This document shows, piece after piece, positions 55,077 to 63,274 of a DNA stretch of 64,000 nt. The notes beneath the pieces were generated by a model that did not search any database, was not told the origin of the DNA, and saw only the letters and a program-made list of their open reading frames with translations. The stretch lies in the NCBI RefSeq assembly GCF_963678195.1, contig NZ_OY782759.1:1612001-1676000 (forward strand), written 5' to 3'. Made by a program: the position numbers and the translations under genes. The DNA is from an uncultured Hyphomonas sp. Lineage in GTDB: Bacteria; Pseudomonadota; Alphaproteobacteria; Caulobacterales; Hyphomonadaceae. How positions within the stretch are numbered: the stretch's first letter is position 1; each line of letters opens with the position of its first letter.

Positions 55077-56281
55077 AGCCCTAGTGCCTGCTTGGCCAGG
55101 ATGTTCCGTTGGATCTCATTCGAGCCGGCATAGATTGATCCTGCCCGGTCATTGAAGTACCTGGCGCTGACAGTGGTGAAATCTCCCGGCCCGACCAAAG
55201 GCGTTTCGGCCGGAGGGGCATTCAGTACAGGGCCGCCCGGACATGTATGGTGCGGCTGGAAGGGTAGGGCCCAGGTTCCGGCAACATCCAGGGTTAGTTC
55301 GGTTATCCGCTGGCTGAGTTCTGTTCCGAGAATTTTCATCATCGAAGCCTTGAGTCCAGGAGACCGGCCGTCGGAAAGCTCGGATACAAATTGTAATTCC
55401 GCTGCTTCGAGCGCTGCGCAGGATGTTTCAGTCTCAGACAGAGCGATATTTATTTCCAGGCCCGCATTGCCCATATCTGCCGCGATACGGCGGAGCTGCC
55501 GGATGCGCTGGAGTAGCCGGGGCGCATAGGACGATCCACCGCGTTCGAACTCGAGCAGGTACTTCGCAACGGTCCAGCCCTGGTTGAGCTCTCCGACGAT
55601 GTTTTCCTTTGGAACACGGACATCTGTGAAAAACAGCGTGTTCTGAATATGCTCACCTGATGTCATGATGATTGGATCAACGCGAACGCCTGGTGTGTCC
55701 ATGTCAATCAAGAGGAAGGTAATACCTTCCTGTCGCTTGCCGCTATTATCCGTTCGCACCAGACAGAAACATTTGTTTGCGACGTCGCCATGGGTCGTCC
55801 ATATTTTCTGTCCGTTGCAGATGAGGTCGTCACCATCTTCTGTGGCTGACATGGAAAGTGCAGCAAGGTCCGACCCTGCCTGGGGTTCGGAATAGCCCTG
55901 ACACCAGAAATCTTCACCCGAGAGAATGCGCGGCAGGTAATGTTCCTTCTGGGAGGGCGTTCCGTAACCAATAATGGCGGGGCCACACATTCCAATCCCC
56001 ATAGGGGATAGCGGCGGAGCACCAGCGCGTGCCAGCTCCAGGTCAAATATGTAGTGCTGCGCAACGGTCCAGTCGCAACCTCCAAACTCTACCGGCCATG
56101 ATGGGGCGGCCCAGCCTTGCTTGAGCAGGATGGCCTGCCAGGCGAGGTTGATCTCTTTTTCCGCATAAACGCTGGTCATACGGGCGGCATACGCCCGAAG
56201 GTCAGGGGTCAGATGATCAGCGAGAAAATCGCGGACCTCCTCGCGGAAAGCCAGTTCGGCGGATGAAAGTTCAAGCTGCAT
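55073..56281 (-). CDS. Acyl-CoA dehydrogenase
   Basis: A 402-residue FAD enzyme. The ATG at 56281 follows AAGGACC and gives the normal N-terminus (MQLELSSAELAFREEVR); an upstream frame extension lies inside the neighbour. Blocks: YSEPQAGSDLAAL, NGQKIWTTHGD and the C-terminal SIYAGSNEIQRNILAK. At the place where many members have the catalytic Glu (YEGT), this one has Ala, so the base is elsewhere or another subunit supplies it. It is second in the minus-strand operon after the CoA-transferase gene (22-base gap). Confidence 0.9.
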   Translation of the reverse strand: MQLELSSAELAFREEVRDFLADHLTPDLRAYAARMTSVYAEKEINLAWQAILLKQGWAAPSWPVEFGGCDWTVAQHYIFDLELARAGAPPLSPMGIGMCGPAIIGYGTPSQKEHYLPRILSGEDFWCQGYSEPQAGSDLAALSMSATEDGDDLICNGQKIWTTHGDVANKCFCLVRTDNSGKRQEGITFLLIDMDTPGVRVDPIIMTSGEHIQNTLFFTDVRVPKENIVGELNQGWTVAKYLLEFERGGSSYAPRLLQRIRQLRRIAADMGNAGLEINIALSETETSCAALEAAELQFVSELSDGRSPGLKASMMKILGTELSQRITELTLDVAGTWALPFQPHHTCPGGPVLNAPPAETPLVGPGDFTTVSARYFNDRAGSIYAGSNEIQRNILAKQALGL

Positions 56282-56303
56282 CGGTCGGTCCTTCTGGCTG
56301 TAA

Positions 56304-57503
56304 TCATTCCGGTGGGGCAATGTGGTTGGCAAGGCTTTCCCGTATTGTATCCCCATGCTCTCCGGTATGGGGTGCCGGTTCTGATGGTCCCGGTTGATAA
56401 CGTTCAAAGCGGATAGGGGAAGCTGTTTCGATCACGGTGCCTTCACTGGGATGCTCCCGGCGGCGAAAGAAACCGGTTGCCTGAAGATGCGGGTCGTCAA
56501 GGATCAGCGAAATGTCCCGGACAGCCATGCAGGGAATGCGGGCGGCGCGGAAACGTTCCAGCCAATCCTGGGTCGACCGGGCCGGGGTCAGCTCTGCGGT
56601 GCGTTGGTAGAGCTGGTCCTGGTTTCTGAACTGAAGCGCCGGCGTGTTCCGCTCCGGGTGTTGGAGAAAATCCGGATCGCCCAGTACATCGAAGACAATC
56701 GGCCAGGACGATGGTGTGTATGGCACAATGGATATGTAACCGTCGGCTGTCGGAAAGGGTTGCCTGTCGGGATCGATCTGTCTTGCGTAGCAGGCAGGAG
56801 CGTTCGGCGGATCAAATGTCAGGCCAGCCAGGTGTTCCACCAGCATGAACTGGGTAAATGCTTCGAACATGGGAACCTCGACGAACTGGCTTTCCCCGGT
56901 TCGGAGCTTGTGAATGTAAGCCGCCAGGGCAGCCTGTGCGCCGTGCAGTCCAGCCACCTTGTCGGCTATCAGGGAGGGGAGATAGCGGGCAGCGCCAGAA
57001 CCATCGACCTGTCCGGCGAGCGTTGCGGTTCCGGAAGCTGCCTGGATGACGTCATCATAGGCCTGAAGGTCGCCATAGGGGCCGTCTGAGCCGAAGCCTA
57101 CGCAGTGGATATAAATGATATTCGGATTGATCTTGCGGACGTCTTCCAATCCCAGGCCGAGTCTCTGGATCGCATCCTTACGAACATTGTGGATGAACAT
57201 ATCGCTGGTTGCGACGAGGTCTCGCATGGTCGCGGCATCTTCCGGTTCTTTCAGGTCGAGCGCAATTGACTGCTTTCCGGCATTCAGAGCGTGGTGCCCG
57301 GGGCTCATTCCGGGTGACTTCGCTGGCTTTCCCGAGAGCCGGAACGCGTCGCCCTCTGGCGGCTCCACTTTAATGACTTCAGCGCCGAGGTCGCTGAGAA
57401 TGCGGGTGGCGTAAGGACCAAAAACCACACTGGTCATGTCAAGCACCCGGACTCCCGACAGCATGGCATCCGGGTGATTGGGTGACGTTGTCGGTTGGGT
57501 CAT
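56304..57503 (-). CDS. CaiB/BaiF-family (type III) CoA-transferase
   Basis: A 399-residue family III CoA-transferase that would swap CoA between acids. The ATG at 57503 is used; an earlier in-frame start at 57614 would run through the operator. Family blocks are LDMTSVVFGPYATRILSDLG and AEVIKVEPPEGD, and the catalytic aspartate is Asp150 in QAYDDVIQAASG. It provides a way to form a CoA thioester without ATP, alongside the ligase at 42067. It is divergent from the ferredoxin gene, sharing operator site 9. Confidence 0.92.
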   Translation of the reverse strand: MTQPTTSPNHPDAMLSGVRVLDMTSVVFGPYATRILSDLGAEVIKVEPPEGDAFRLSGKPAKSPGMSPGHHALNAGKQSIALDLKEPEDAATMRDLVATSDMFIHNVRKDAIQRLGLGLEDVRKINPNIIYIHCVGFGSDGPYGDLQAYDDVIQAASGTATLAGQVDGSGAARYLPSLIADKVAGLHGAQAALAAYIHKLRTGESQFVEVPMFEAFTQFMLVEHLAGLTFDPPNAPACYARQIDPDRQPFPTADGYISIVPYTPSSWPIVFDVLGDPDFLQHPERNTPALQFRNQDQLYQRTAELTPARSTQDWLERFRAARIPCMAVRDISLILDDPHLQATGFFRRREHPSEGTVIETASPIRFERYQPGPSEPAPHTGEHGDTIRESLANHIAPPE

Positions 57504-57535
57504 GAAATCGGCCTTTACATGTCGGTGACCAAAAC

Positions 57536-57548
57536 CTAATAGCATTAG
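57536..57548. promoter_or_regulatory. CTA-N7-TAG operator, site 9
   Basis: CTAATAGCATTAG lies within the perfect arms CCTAAT / ATTAGG (57535-57549), preceded by AAAA and followed by GTA. It is 32 bases upstream of the CoA-transferase start and 64 bases upstream of the ferredoxin start, so it can serve both. Confidence 0.72.
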
Positions 57549-57612
57549 GTATCGTGTCAATCGCCTTCCAACGAAGCTCTGCAGCGACAGGTGAGATAAC
57601 CCGGGAGAAATC

Positions 57613-57933
57613 ATGCCAACCCTTATTTTTGTCGATCATGAGGGAGAAGAACGCTCCATCGATGCCACTGTCGGAGAAACTGTCATGGAGGTGGCAGTGA
57701 AGCACTCGGTCCCTGGTATTGTGGCAGAGTGTGGTGGTGCCTGCGCCTGTGCGACTTGCCATGTTTATATCGATGAGGCGTATGCTGATCGGCTTGAACC
57801 TGCAGGCGAGGTGGAACAGTCCATGCTGGAATTTGCGGAAGACGTGCAGGCCAACTCCCGTCTGTCCTGTCAGATCACTGTATCCGAAGGACTGGATGGG
57901 TTGAGAATTACCACACCGGAAAGCCAGCACTGA
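57613..57933 (+). CDS. Adrenodoxin-type [2Fe-2S] ferredoxin
   Basis: A 106-residue ferredoxin. The cluster cysteines follow the C-x5-C-x2-C pattern in ECGGACACATC (about residues 40-49), with the fourth in RLSCQI (about residue 86). This class feeds P450s and some Rieske oxygenases. In module E it could supply the P450 at 46282 and the two Rieske enzymes. No reductase gene is in the window. It is divergent from the CoA-transferase gene and followed by IS remnant e. Confidence 0.93.
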   Translation: MPTLIFVDHEGEERSIDATVGETVMEVAVKHSVPGIVAECGGACACATCHVYIDEAYADRLEPAGEVEQSMLEFAEDVQANSRLSCQITVSEGLDGLRITTPESQH

Positions 57934-58021
57934 TCAGGGATCAGTGTCAGCGGTGCCGCTATTCTGGCATGACTGTTTCGGCGCCTCACTCGGAGAGTGT
58001 CTGAGTAACCAGCCTTGAGGC

Positions 58022-58195
58022 GGTCCATTCGTCAGTGTGCCGTCACTTCGGATTCGAAGGACATAACAACGCCAGAGCCCGGTTCAAAAAGAGGTGAGGT
58101 GCCGCGCTTTTCGAATGGTGTCGTCTCATTGTCGCTTAGTGCCCGCTGGCACGCGTATCGTGGGCACTGGTCCGAACTTATCTGACAGCGCCTCT
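58022..58195 (+). mobile_element. Decayed IS6-family insertion sequence, remnant e (3-prime end only)
   Basis: Only the last part of the element remains: TCCATTCGTCAG, then a frame reading RARFKKR-stop-GAALFEW and LIVA-stop, which matches the transposase C-terminus of remnant a (RARFNSLRDAALLEW). It ends with ACTGGTCCGAACTTATCTG and ACAGCGCC. It stops 7 bases before the stop codon of the next tetR. The 88 bases before it (57934-58021) hold no gene. Confidence 0.75.
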
Positions 58196-58202
58196 AAAGG
58201 TA

Positions 58203-58922
58203 TTATGGATCGGTTTTTCGCGGCCCGCTGCAGACCTCGCGGAAACCTGCCGCCATAAATGTCGCCATACGTTCCTTGATCGATTCGAAGTCATCGGATT
58301 TGCAAACACCGCCTGACAGCTTGTCGATCCTTCCGGTGCGCGCCAGCGTAAGCAGAAGTGCGCCACTCACGAAGTGGTATCCCCAGAAAATGTCTTCTTC
58401 CGAGCACTCCGGCATTGCCTTCTTCAGGAGGTCGATCAGTCGTAGGACAACCGGGTCGAAATGCTCGTCCATCATTTCGGCGCCCCATTCGGGCGTGTTT
58501 GCGATTTGCGCGCTGAGGGCGCCGTAATTTTTCCAGCCTGTACCGCCCTGGCTGTAAAGGTCGAGGTCGGTGTCGAGAAAGGCCCGCAGGGCGCCTTCGA
58601 CGGTCGGCTTCCCGTTCGTGGATCTTTCGTACGCGTCCAGGGCCTCGATCCGGGTCGTGCTCGTGATGACGGCGCGCCGTCCGAAGGCCTTGTCGAGGAG
58701 TTGTTTCTTGTCCTTGAAATAGTAGTGCAGCAGGGTGTGGTGGACGCCTGCGCGCTTGGCCACGTCCTTCAGGGTCACGCCGTGGAAGCCGTTTTTCGAG
58801 AACAGGTATTCGGCTTCGTCGAGGATGAGTTCCATCGTCTCCGCCCGCTGTTCGGCTTTTGACATTCGACGGCGATTGTTCGTTTGCTTGGTCACTACAG
58901 TATTCGCTTGTTTCGGTTCCAT
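58203..58922 (-). CDS. TetR/AcrR-family regulator
   Basis: A 239-residue TetR protein with a basic N-terminal extension. The helix-turn-helix includes LKDVAKRAGVHHTLLHYYFK at about residues 51-70. A second possible start is the Met before SKAEQRAETM. It is divergent from the TonB receptor/carboxylesterase unit and probably controls it. Confidence 0.9.
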   Translation of the reverse strand: MEPKQANTVVTKQTNNRRRMSKAEQRAETMELILDEAEYLFSKNGFHGVTLKDVAKRAGVHHTLLHYYFKDKKQLLDKAFGRRAVITSTTRIEALDAYERSTNGKPTVEGALRAFLDTDLDLYSQGGTGWKNYGALSAQIANTPEWGAEMMDEHFDPVVLRLIDLLKKAMPECSEEDIFWGYHFVSGALLLTLARTGRIDKLSGGVCKSDDFESIKERMATFMAAGFREVCSGPRKTDP

Positions 58923-59276
58923 TTTATCAATGGTGTAACGTGTTTTCAGTCAACCTTCACACTGAGTTGCGTGGACCGGAAGCGTCGCTCGCCTCTTTCT
59001 GGTCAGTCGTGGCGCAGGCGGCTGCATCCAATTTCTGGAAGTACCGCATGCCACTTGAAGGTATTTGACCCCGGCTTTTTAGGGGGGGCGTGCCGCGGGC
59101 TCGTTCGCGACCTGTCTTTCTCCATTTCTTCGCGAGCGGATCGCAAATCCGGAGACAAAGTCACGCCATTTCCTTTTTTCATTCACACGAGAGTGAATTT
59201 TATTGACATGCGGTTCCAACTGGTCTCCAACTGCCTCGCGAAAGGCGACCAAACGTCTTCGCCTAGGGAGGAAAAT
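58923..59276. other. 354-base divergent control region
   Basis: No convincing gene: the receptor frame is open back to 58884, but the extra sequence has no signal peptide or ribosome site. It holds the palindrome at 59181-59198 and presumably both promoters. Confidence 0.6.
59181..59198. promoter_or_regulatory. Palindrome ATTCAC-N6-GTGAAT
   Basis: A perfect 6+6 inverted repeat, 79 bases upstream of the receptor ATG, in the gap shared with a divergent tetR gene. It is a candidate operator for that regulator. Confidence 0.5.
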
Positions 59277-61553
59277 ATGAATCTACGGCTTCTGGCTTCC
59301 GCGTCAGCAATTTCGATTTCTGTTCTGGCCGCTCCGGCATTCGCGCAGGATAATGCGACGGATAACGAGGCTGCGCGTGAAACACCTGAGGGTGAGGCGC
59401 GTCAGGACAAGATCATTGTTACATCAACCCGGCGGGAACAAAGCCTGCAGGATGTGCCGCTCGCCGTCACAGCTTTCCAGCAGGAAGCCATGTCGGAAAA
59501 AGGTATCGTCAGCTATGACGGCCTCGCCCGCGAAACACCCGGCATCGTGCTGAATCAGCCGACGGCCAACTTCAACACAATCACCACGCGCGGCATCGCC
59601 ACCAATGGCTACGGTGCCAACCTGCAGGCCGCCACCGCGATTTACATCAACGAGCTTCCGATCTCCTCGAACGGCAACTCGACCATTCTCGACCCGACCC
59701 TGTTCGATGTGGAACGGGTGGAAGTTCTGCGCGGGCCGCAGGGCACGCTGTTCGGCGCGAACTCGCTGTCCGGCGCTGTGCGCATCCTCACAAAGCAGCC
59801 CAATCCGAACAAATTTGAAGCATCCACTCTGGTGGACTTCGGCGTGACAGATGGCGATGCCGTCCGCCAGCGGTACAATGGCATGGTCAACGTGCCGCTC
59901 ATCGAAGACAAGCTGGCGCTGCGTGTTGTTGGGTTTTACCGCGATGAGGACGGCTGGGTCGATAACCTCGGGACCGGGATTGAAGGTGCGAACTCATTGA
60001 AAGCGGTCGGTGGCCGCGCGCACCTGCTGTGGGAACCGACCGACAAATTCGACATCGGCCTGCTCATCATCCGTGAGGACAACGAGCCTGCGGATTCGAG
60101 TCTCACCAACCCGGACCGGGGTGAGTTCATTCGCTATACGGACCGCCCCGATCTCTTCCAGTCCGATCTGACCAGCTACAACCTGACAGCCAACTGGGAC
60201 ATGGACTTCGCGACGCTTACCAGCTCCTCGAACTATTCCAAGATCGACGGCAAGTTCATCGTCGACCTGGCGGGCACTTTTGGTGGAACCATTCCGTTCG
60301 CACTCGATGCGGTCGGTCATGACGAAAACTTCGTGCAGGAGGTCCGCCTGGCATCCGCAGATGGCGGAGCATGGGACTGGATCGTTGGCGGCTTCTACTT
60401 CAACAAACGCCGCGACATCGACTACGATTACCGTTCCTCGCAGGAATTCCTCGATGAGCGTGGCCTGACCGGTCTGCCGGATGAGTACTACTACCGCTTC
60501 AAGGGCTATTTCGACGCTATCGAATCGGCGGCATTCGGGGAGCTGACCTATCACTTCTCCGACAAGCTGTGGGCGACAGGCGGACTGCGCTACACCGAAA
60601 CCTCGGTGCAGTCTCACACGCTTGCCGGTGGCTATAATTCGAACTACCTGACCGCCGCGCTTTTCGGCCTGACCAATACGGCCCTCACGATTACGCCGGT
60701 TGTCGCGGCAGACGGGCTCAAGGTCGAAGCCGACAATTTGTCGTACAAGGCCAGCCTCTCCTACAAGCCGGTGGATAATGTGACGACCTATGCGTCGATT
60801 GCGACGGGCTTCCGCTCGCCGGTTGCGAACGCCCGCGCTGGCCTCGCCAGCGGTGTGGATCCCAACGACATCATCATCCCGAACGGGGCCGATTCGGACG
60901 AGCTCATCAGCTATGAGGTCGGTATGAAGGGCGCCTTCTTCGACCGCAAGCTGACAGCGAACCTCGCCGCCTACTACATCAATTGGGAAGACATCCAGGT
61001 TCAGGCAAACCGCCTGTCTGACCAGGCACAATTCGCAACCAATATCGGTAAGGCCGTCAGCCAGGGCCTGGAGTTCGAGATCGGTTATTATCCCGGCAAC
61101 GGCTTCAGCCTGTTCGCGAACGGCTCGCTCAGCGACACCGAAATCACGGACCTTACGGACGCGGAAGCTGCGATCTCGGGGGCCGAGGAAGGGCTGCAGC
61201 TCGCCATGCCTGACTTCCAGGGAGCTCTCACGGCGCGCTACGATTTTGATGTCGGCGACAAGGACGCCTTCGTGACCGCCACGGCCGCCTATGTCGGCGA
61301 CTTCCCGGCCATGTTGCCGAACGTGCCGGGCAATCCGGGCACACCGGCTCCGACTTTCGATTACACGGAAGCGTACACGGTCGTGAATGCGCAGGCCGGC
61401 CTCTCGAAGGACGACTGGAAGGTGATCGCCTATGTCGAGAACCTGTTTGACGATAGTTCGATCACCTACGTCCACCCGGAAGGCTTCCTTGACAGCCGCT
61501 ATGCCCGCGTGCGCCCGCAAACGATCGGCGTCCGGTTCAGCTACGAGTACTAG
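59277..61553 (+). CDS. TonB-dependent outer-membrane receptor of module F
   Basis: A 758-residue receptor. The ATG at 59277 follows AGGGAGGAAAAT and starts a signal peptide ending AAPAFAQ. The TonB box is DKIIVTSTRRE, the plug includes VEVLRGPQGTLFGANSLSGA, and the C-terminus is RPQTIGVRFSYEY. It is 20 bases before the carboxylesterase gene, so uptake and hydrolysis of an ester-type ligand are probably co-expressed. Confidence 0.93.
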   Translation: MNLRLLASASAISISVLAAPAFAQDNATDNEAARETPEGEARQDKIIVTSTRREQSLQDVPLAVTAFQQEAMSEKGIVSYDGLARETPGIVLNQPTANFNTITTRGIATNGYGANLQAATAIYINELPISSNGNSTILDPTLFDVERVEVLRGPQGTLFGANSLSGAVRILTKQPNPNKFEASTLVDFGVTDGDAVRQRYNGMVNVPLIEDKLALRVVGFYRDEDGWVDNLGTGIEGANSLKAVGGRAHLLWEPTDKFDIGLLIIREDNEPADSSLTNPDRGEFIRYTDRPDLFQSDLTSYNLTANWDMDFATLTSSSNYSKIDGKFIVDLAGTFGGTIPFALDAVGHDENFVQEVRLASADGGAWDWIVGGFYFNKRRDIDYDYRSSQEFLDERGLTGLPDEYYYRFKGYFDAIESAAFGELTYHFSDKLWATGGLRYTETSVQSHTLAGGYNSNYLTAALFGLTNTALTITPVVAADGLKVEADNLSYKASLSYKPVDNVTTYASIATGFRSPVANARAGLASGVDPNDIIIPNGADSDELISYEVGMKGAFFDRKLTANLAAYYINWEDIQVQANRLSDQAQFATNIGKAVSQGLEFEIGYYPGNGFSLFANGSLSDTEITDLTDAEAAISGAEEGLQLAMPDFQGALTARYDFDVGDKDAFVTATAAYVGDFPAMLPNVPGNPGTPAPTFDYTEAYTVVNAQAGLSKDDWKVIAYVENLFDDSSITYVHPEGFLDSRYARVRPQTIGVRFSYEY

Positions 61554-61573
61554 GCAGGCCGGAGGTGATACCG

Positions 61574-63274
61574 ATGCTGACAAGTTTTCCGGCTGGCAGG
61601 TGGCAGATGATGCCGAAGTCTGGCGTATTTGCCCTGCTGCTTGTTGTGTGCATGCCGCTGCTGGCGGTGGGGTGCGCAACAGAACAGGTCGGAAAGTCGG
61701 TTGGCGAAATCGTGACGGACACGCCCGCGGGCGTGGTTCGGGGGCGGGTCATGGGGGATGTCGCAGTCTATCGCGGCATCCCCTATGCCTTGCCGCCCAC
61801 AGGCGCGCGCCGATGGGCACCGCCGCAAGCGGTTCCAGACTGGGAAGGCGAACGGGACGCTCTGACGTTCGGACCGGCCTGCCCGCAACCGGCTTCCCTG
61901 CCGGGGAACATCTACGCGACCGAACTCGGCGCGACAGATGAAGATTGTCTCAGCCTCAATGTCTGGGTGCCGGAAAATGTGGAAGACGCACCGGTCTTCG
62001 TCTGGATACATGGCGGATCGCTGACCACCGGGGCGGGCAGTCTCGACATGTATGACGGTGCCCGGATGGCGCGCGAGCAGGGGCTGGTGGTGGTCACGAT
62101 CAACTACCGCCTCGGTGTGCTCGGCTATCTCGCTCATTCCGGCCTGAGCGCCGAGTCTGAGCAGGGCATCTCAGGCAATTACGGCCTGATGGACCAGATC
62201 CTGGCACTGGAATGGGTCAAGCGGAACATCTCTGCCTTTGGTGGTGATGCTGACAATGTCACAGTGGCCGGAGAGTCCGCCGGTGCGCTTAGTGTGGTCA
62301 TGCTGATGACTTCCCCCAAAGCTAAAGGCCTGTTCGACAAGGCGATTGCGGAAAGCGCCTATATGGTGACGATGGCATCCCTGAAGGAACAGCGGAACGG
62401 CCTGCCGTCCGCTGAGGCGACCGGTGAAGCGCTGGCGCAGAAAATGGGCGCCGAAGACGTCGACTCCCTCCGCGCGATGTCTGCTGACAAGCTGGTCAAT
62501 CTGTCCCGCAAAGCTGGCTACTTCCCGTTCCCGGTCATCGACGGCGTGTACGAAACCGGCCAGATGGTCGAGATTTTCAACAAGGGCGAGCAAGCGCCTG
62601 TGCCGGTCCTCGCCGGCTTCAATGAAGGGGAAATCCGCTCCCTCCGTTTCCTCCTGCCGCCCATACCGAAGAATGCCGAGGCCTATGAGGCGGCGATCCG
62701 GAAGGGGTATGGCGAACTTTCTGACCGCTACCTGGAACTTTACCCGTCTGATAATCTGGACTCGAGCATGCTGGCCGCGACGCGCGATGCCATGTATGGC
62801 TGGACGGCAGAGCGCCTCGCCGCATCCCAAACCGCATACGGACATCCTTCTTTCTTCTATCTGTTCGACCATAGCTATCCTGCGGCCGACCGGCTTGGCT
62901 TGCGCGCTTTCCATGCCTCGGAGATCCCTTATGTTTTCGGAACTATGAAGAAAGCCGTCGCGCCATGGCCGGAGATTCCGGACACCGAGGAGGAGCGGGC
63001 GCTGTCGGAAGACATGATGCAATACTGGGCCAGCTTTGCGCGGGACGGAAAGCCGGTCGCCGATGGTGCCCCGGACTGGCCCGCTTATGGCAATACGGGC
63101 ACCGGAATGGTTTTCGCCGAACAGCCGAAGACCTGGGACCTGCTCGCCCGTGAACGTTTCGACTTACATGAAGAAGTGGTCTGCCGCCGCCGCGCCGCGG
63201 GTAATGTTCCCTGGAACTGGAATGTCGGCATCCTCTCACCCCCTCTACCACCAAAGGACGCCGCATGCGAATGA
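61574..63274 (+). CDS. Type-B carboxylesterase, lipoprotein
   Basis: A 566-residue carboxylesterase/lipase-family enzyme. I use ATG 61574, 7 bases after GGAGGT; a later start at 61607 would give a tighter signal peptide. A lipobox (LLAVGC) indicates membrane anchoring. Motifs: YRGIPYALPP, EDCLSLNVWVPE, oxyanion WIHGGSLTTGAGS, nucleophile GESAGALSV, and the catalytic His in the region AFHASEIPYVFG. It should split an ester or amide outside the cytoplasm, and the acid may go to the ligase encoded next, whose start overlaps its stop. Confidence 0.91.
   Translation: MLTSFPAGRWQMMPKSGVFALLLVVCMPLLAVGCATEQVGKSVGEIVTDTPAGVVRGRVMGDVAVYRGIPYALPPTGARRWAPPQAVPDWEGERDALTFGPACPQPASLPGNIYATELGATDEDCLSLNVWVPENVEDAPVFVWIHGGSLTTGAGSLDMYDGARMAREQGLVVVTINYRLGVLGYLAHSGLSAESEQGISGNYGLMDQILALEWVKRNISAFGGDADNVTVAGESAGALSVVMLMTSPKAKGLFDKAIAESAYMVTMASLKEQRNGLPSAEATGEALAQKMGAEDVDSLRAMSADKLVNLSRKAGYFPFPVIDGVYETGQMVEIFNKGEQAPVPVLAGFNEGEIRSLRFLLPPIPKNAEAYEAAIRKGYGELSDRYLELYPSDNLDSSMLAATRDAMYGWTAERLAASQTAYGHPSFFYLFDHSYPAADRLGLRAFHASEIPYVFGTMKKAVAPWPEIPDTEEERALSEDMMQYWASFARDGKPVADGAPDWPAYGNTGTGMVFAEQPKTWDLLARERFDLHEEVVCRRRAAGNVPWNWNVGILSPPLPPKDAACE

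Noticed and set aside
58884-59276. An N-terminal extension of the module F receptor
   Set aside because: The real signal peptide begins at the ATG at 59277 behind a strong ribosome site; the extension would put charged sequence before it.
59994-61679. A 561-codon open frame on the minus strand
   Set aside because: It lies wholly antisense to a clear TonB receptor, has no ribosome site and its translation is rich in arginine and low-complexity strings typical of antisense frames in GC-rich genes.
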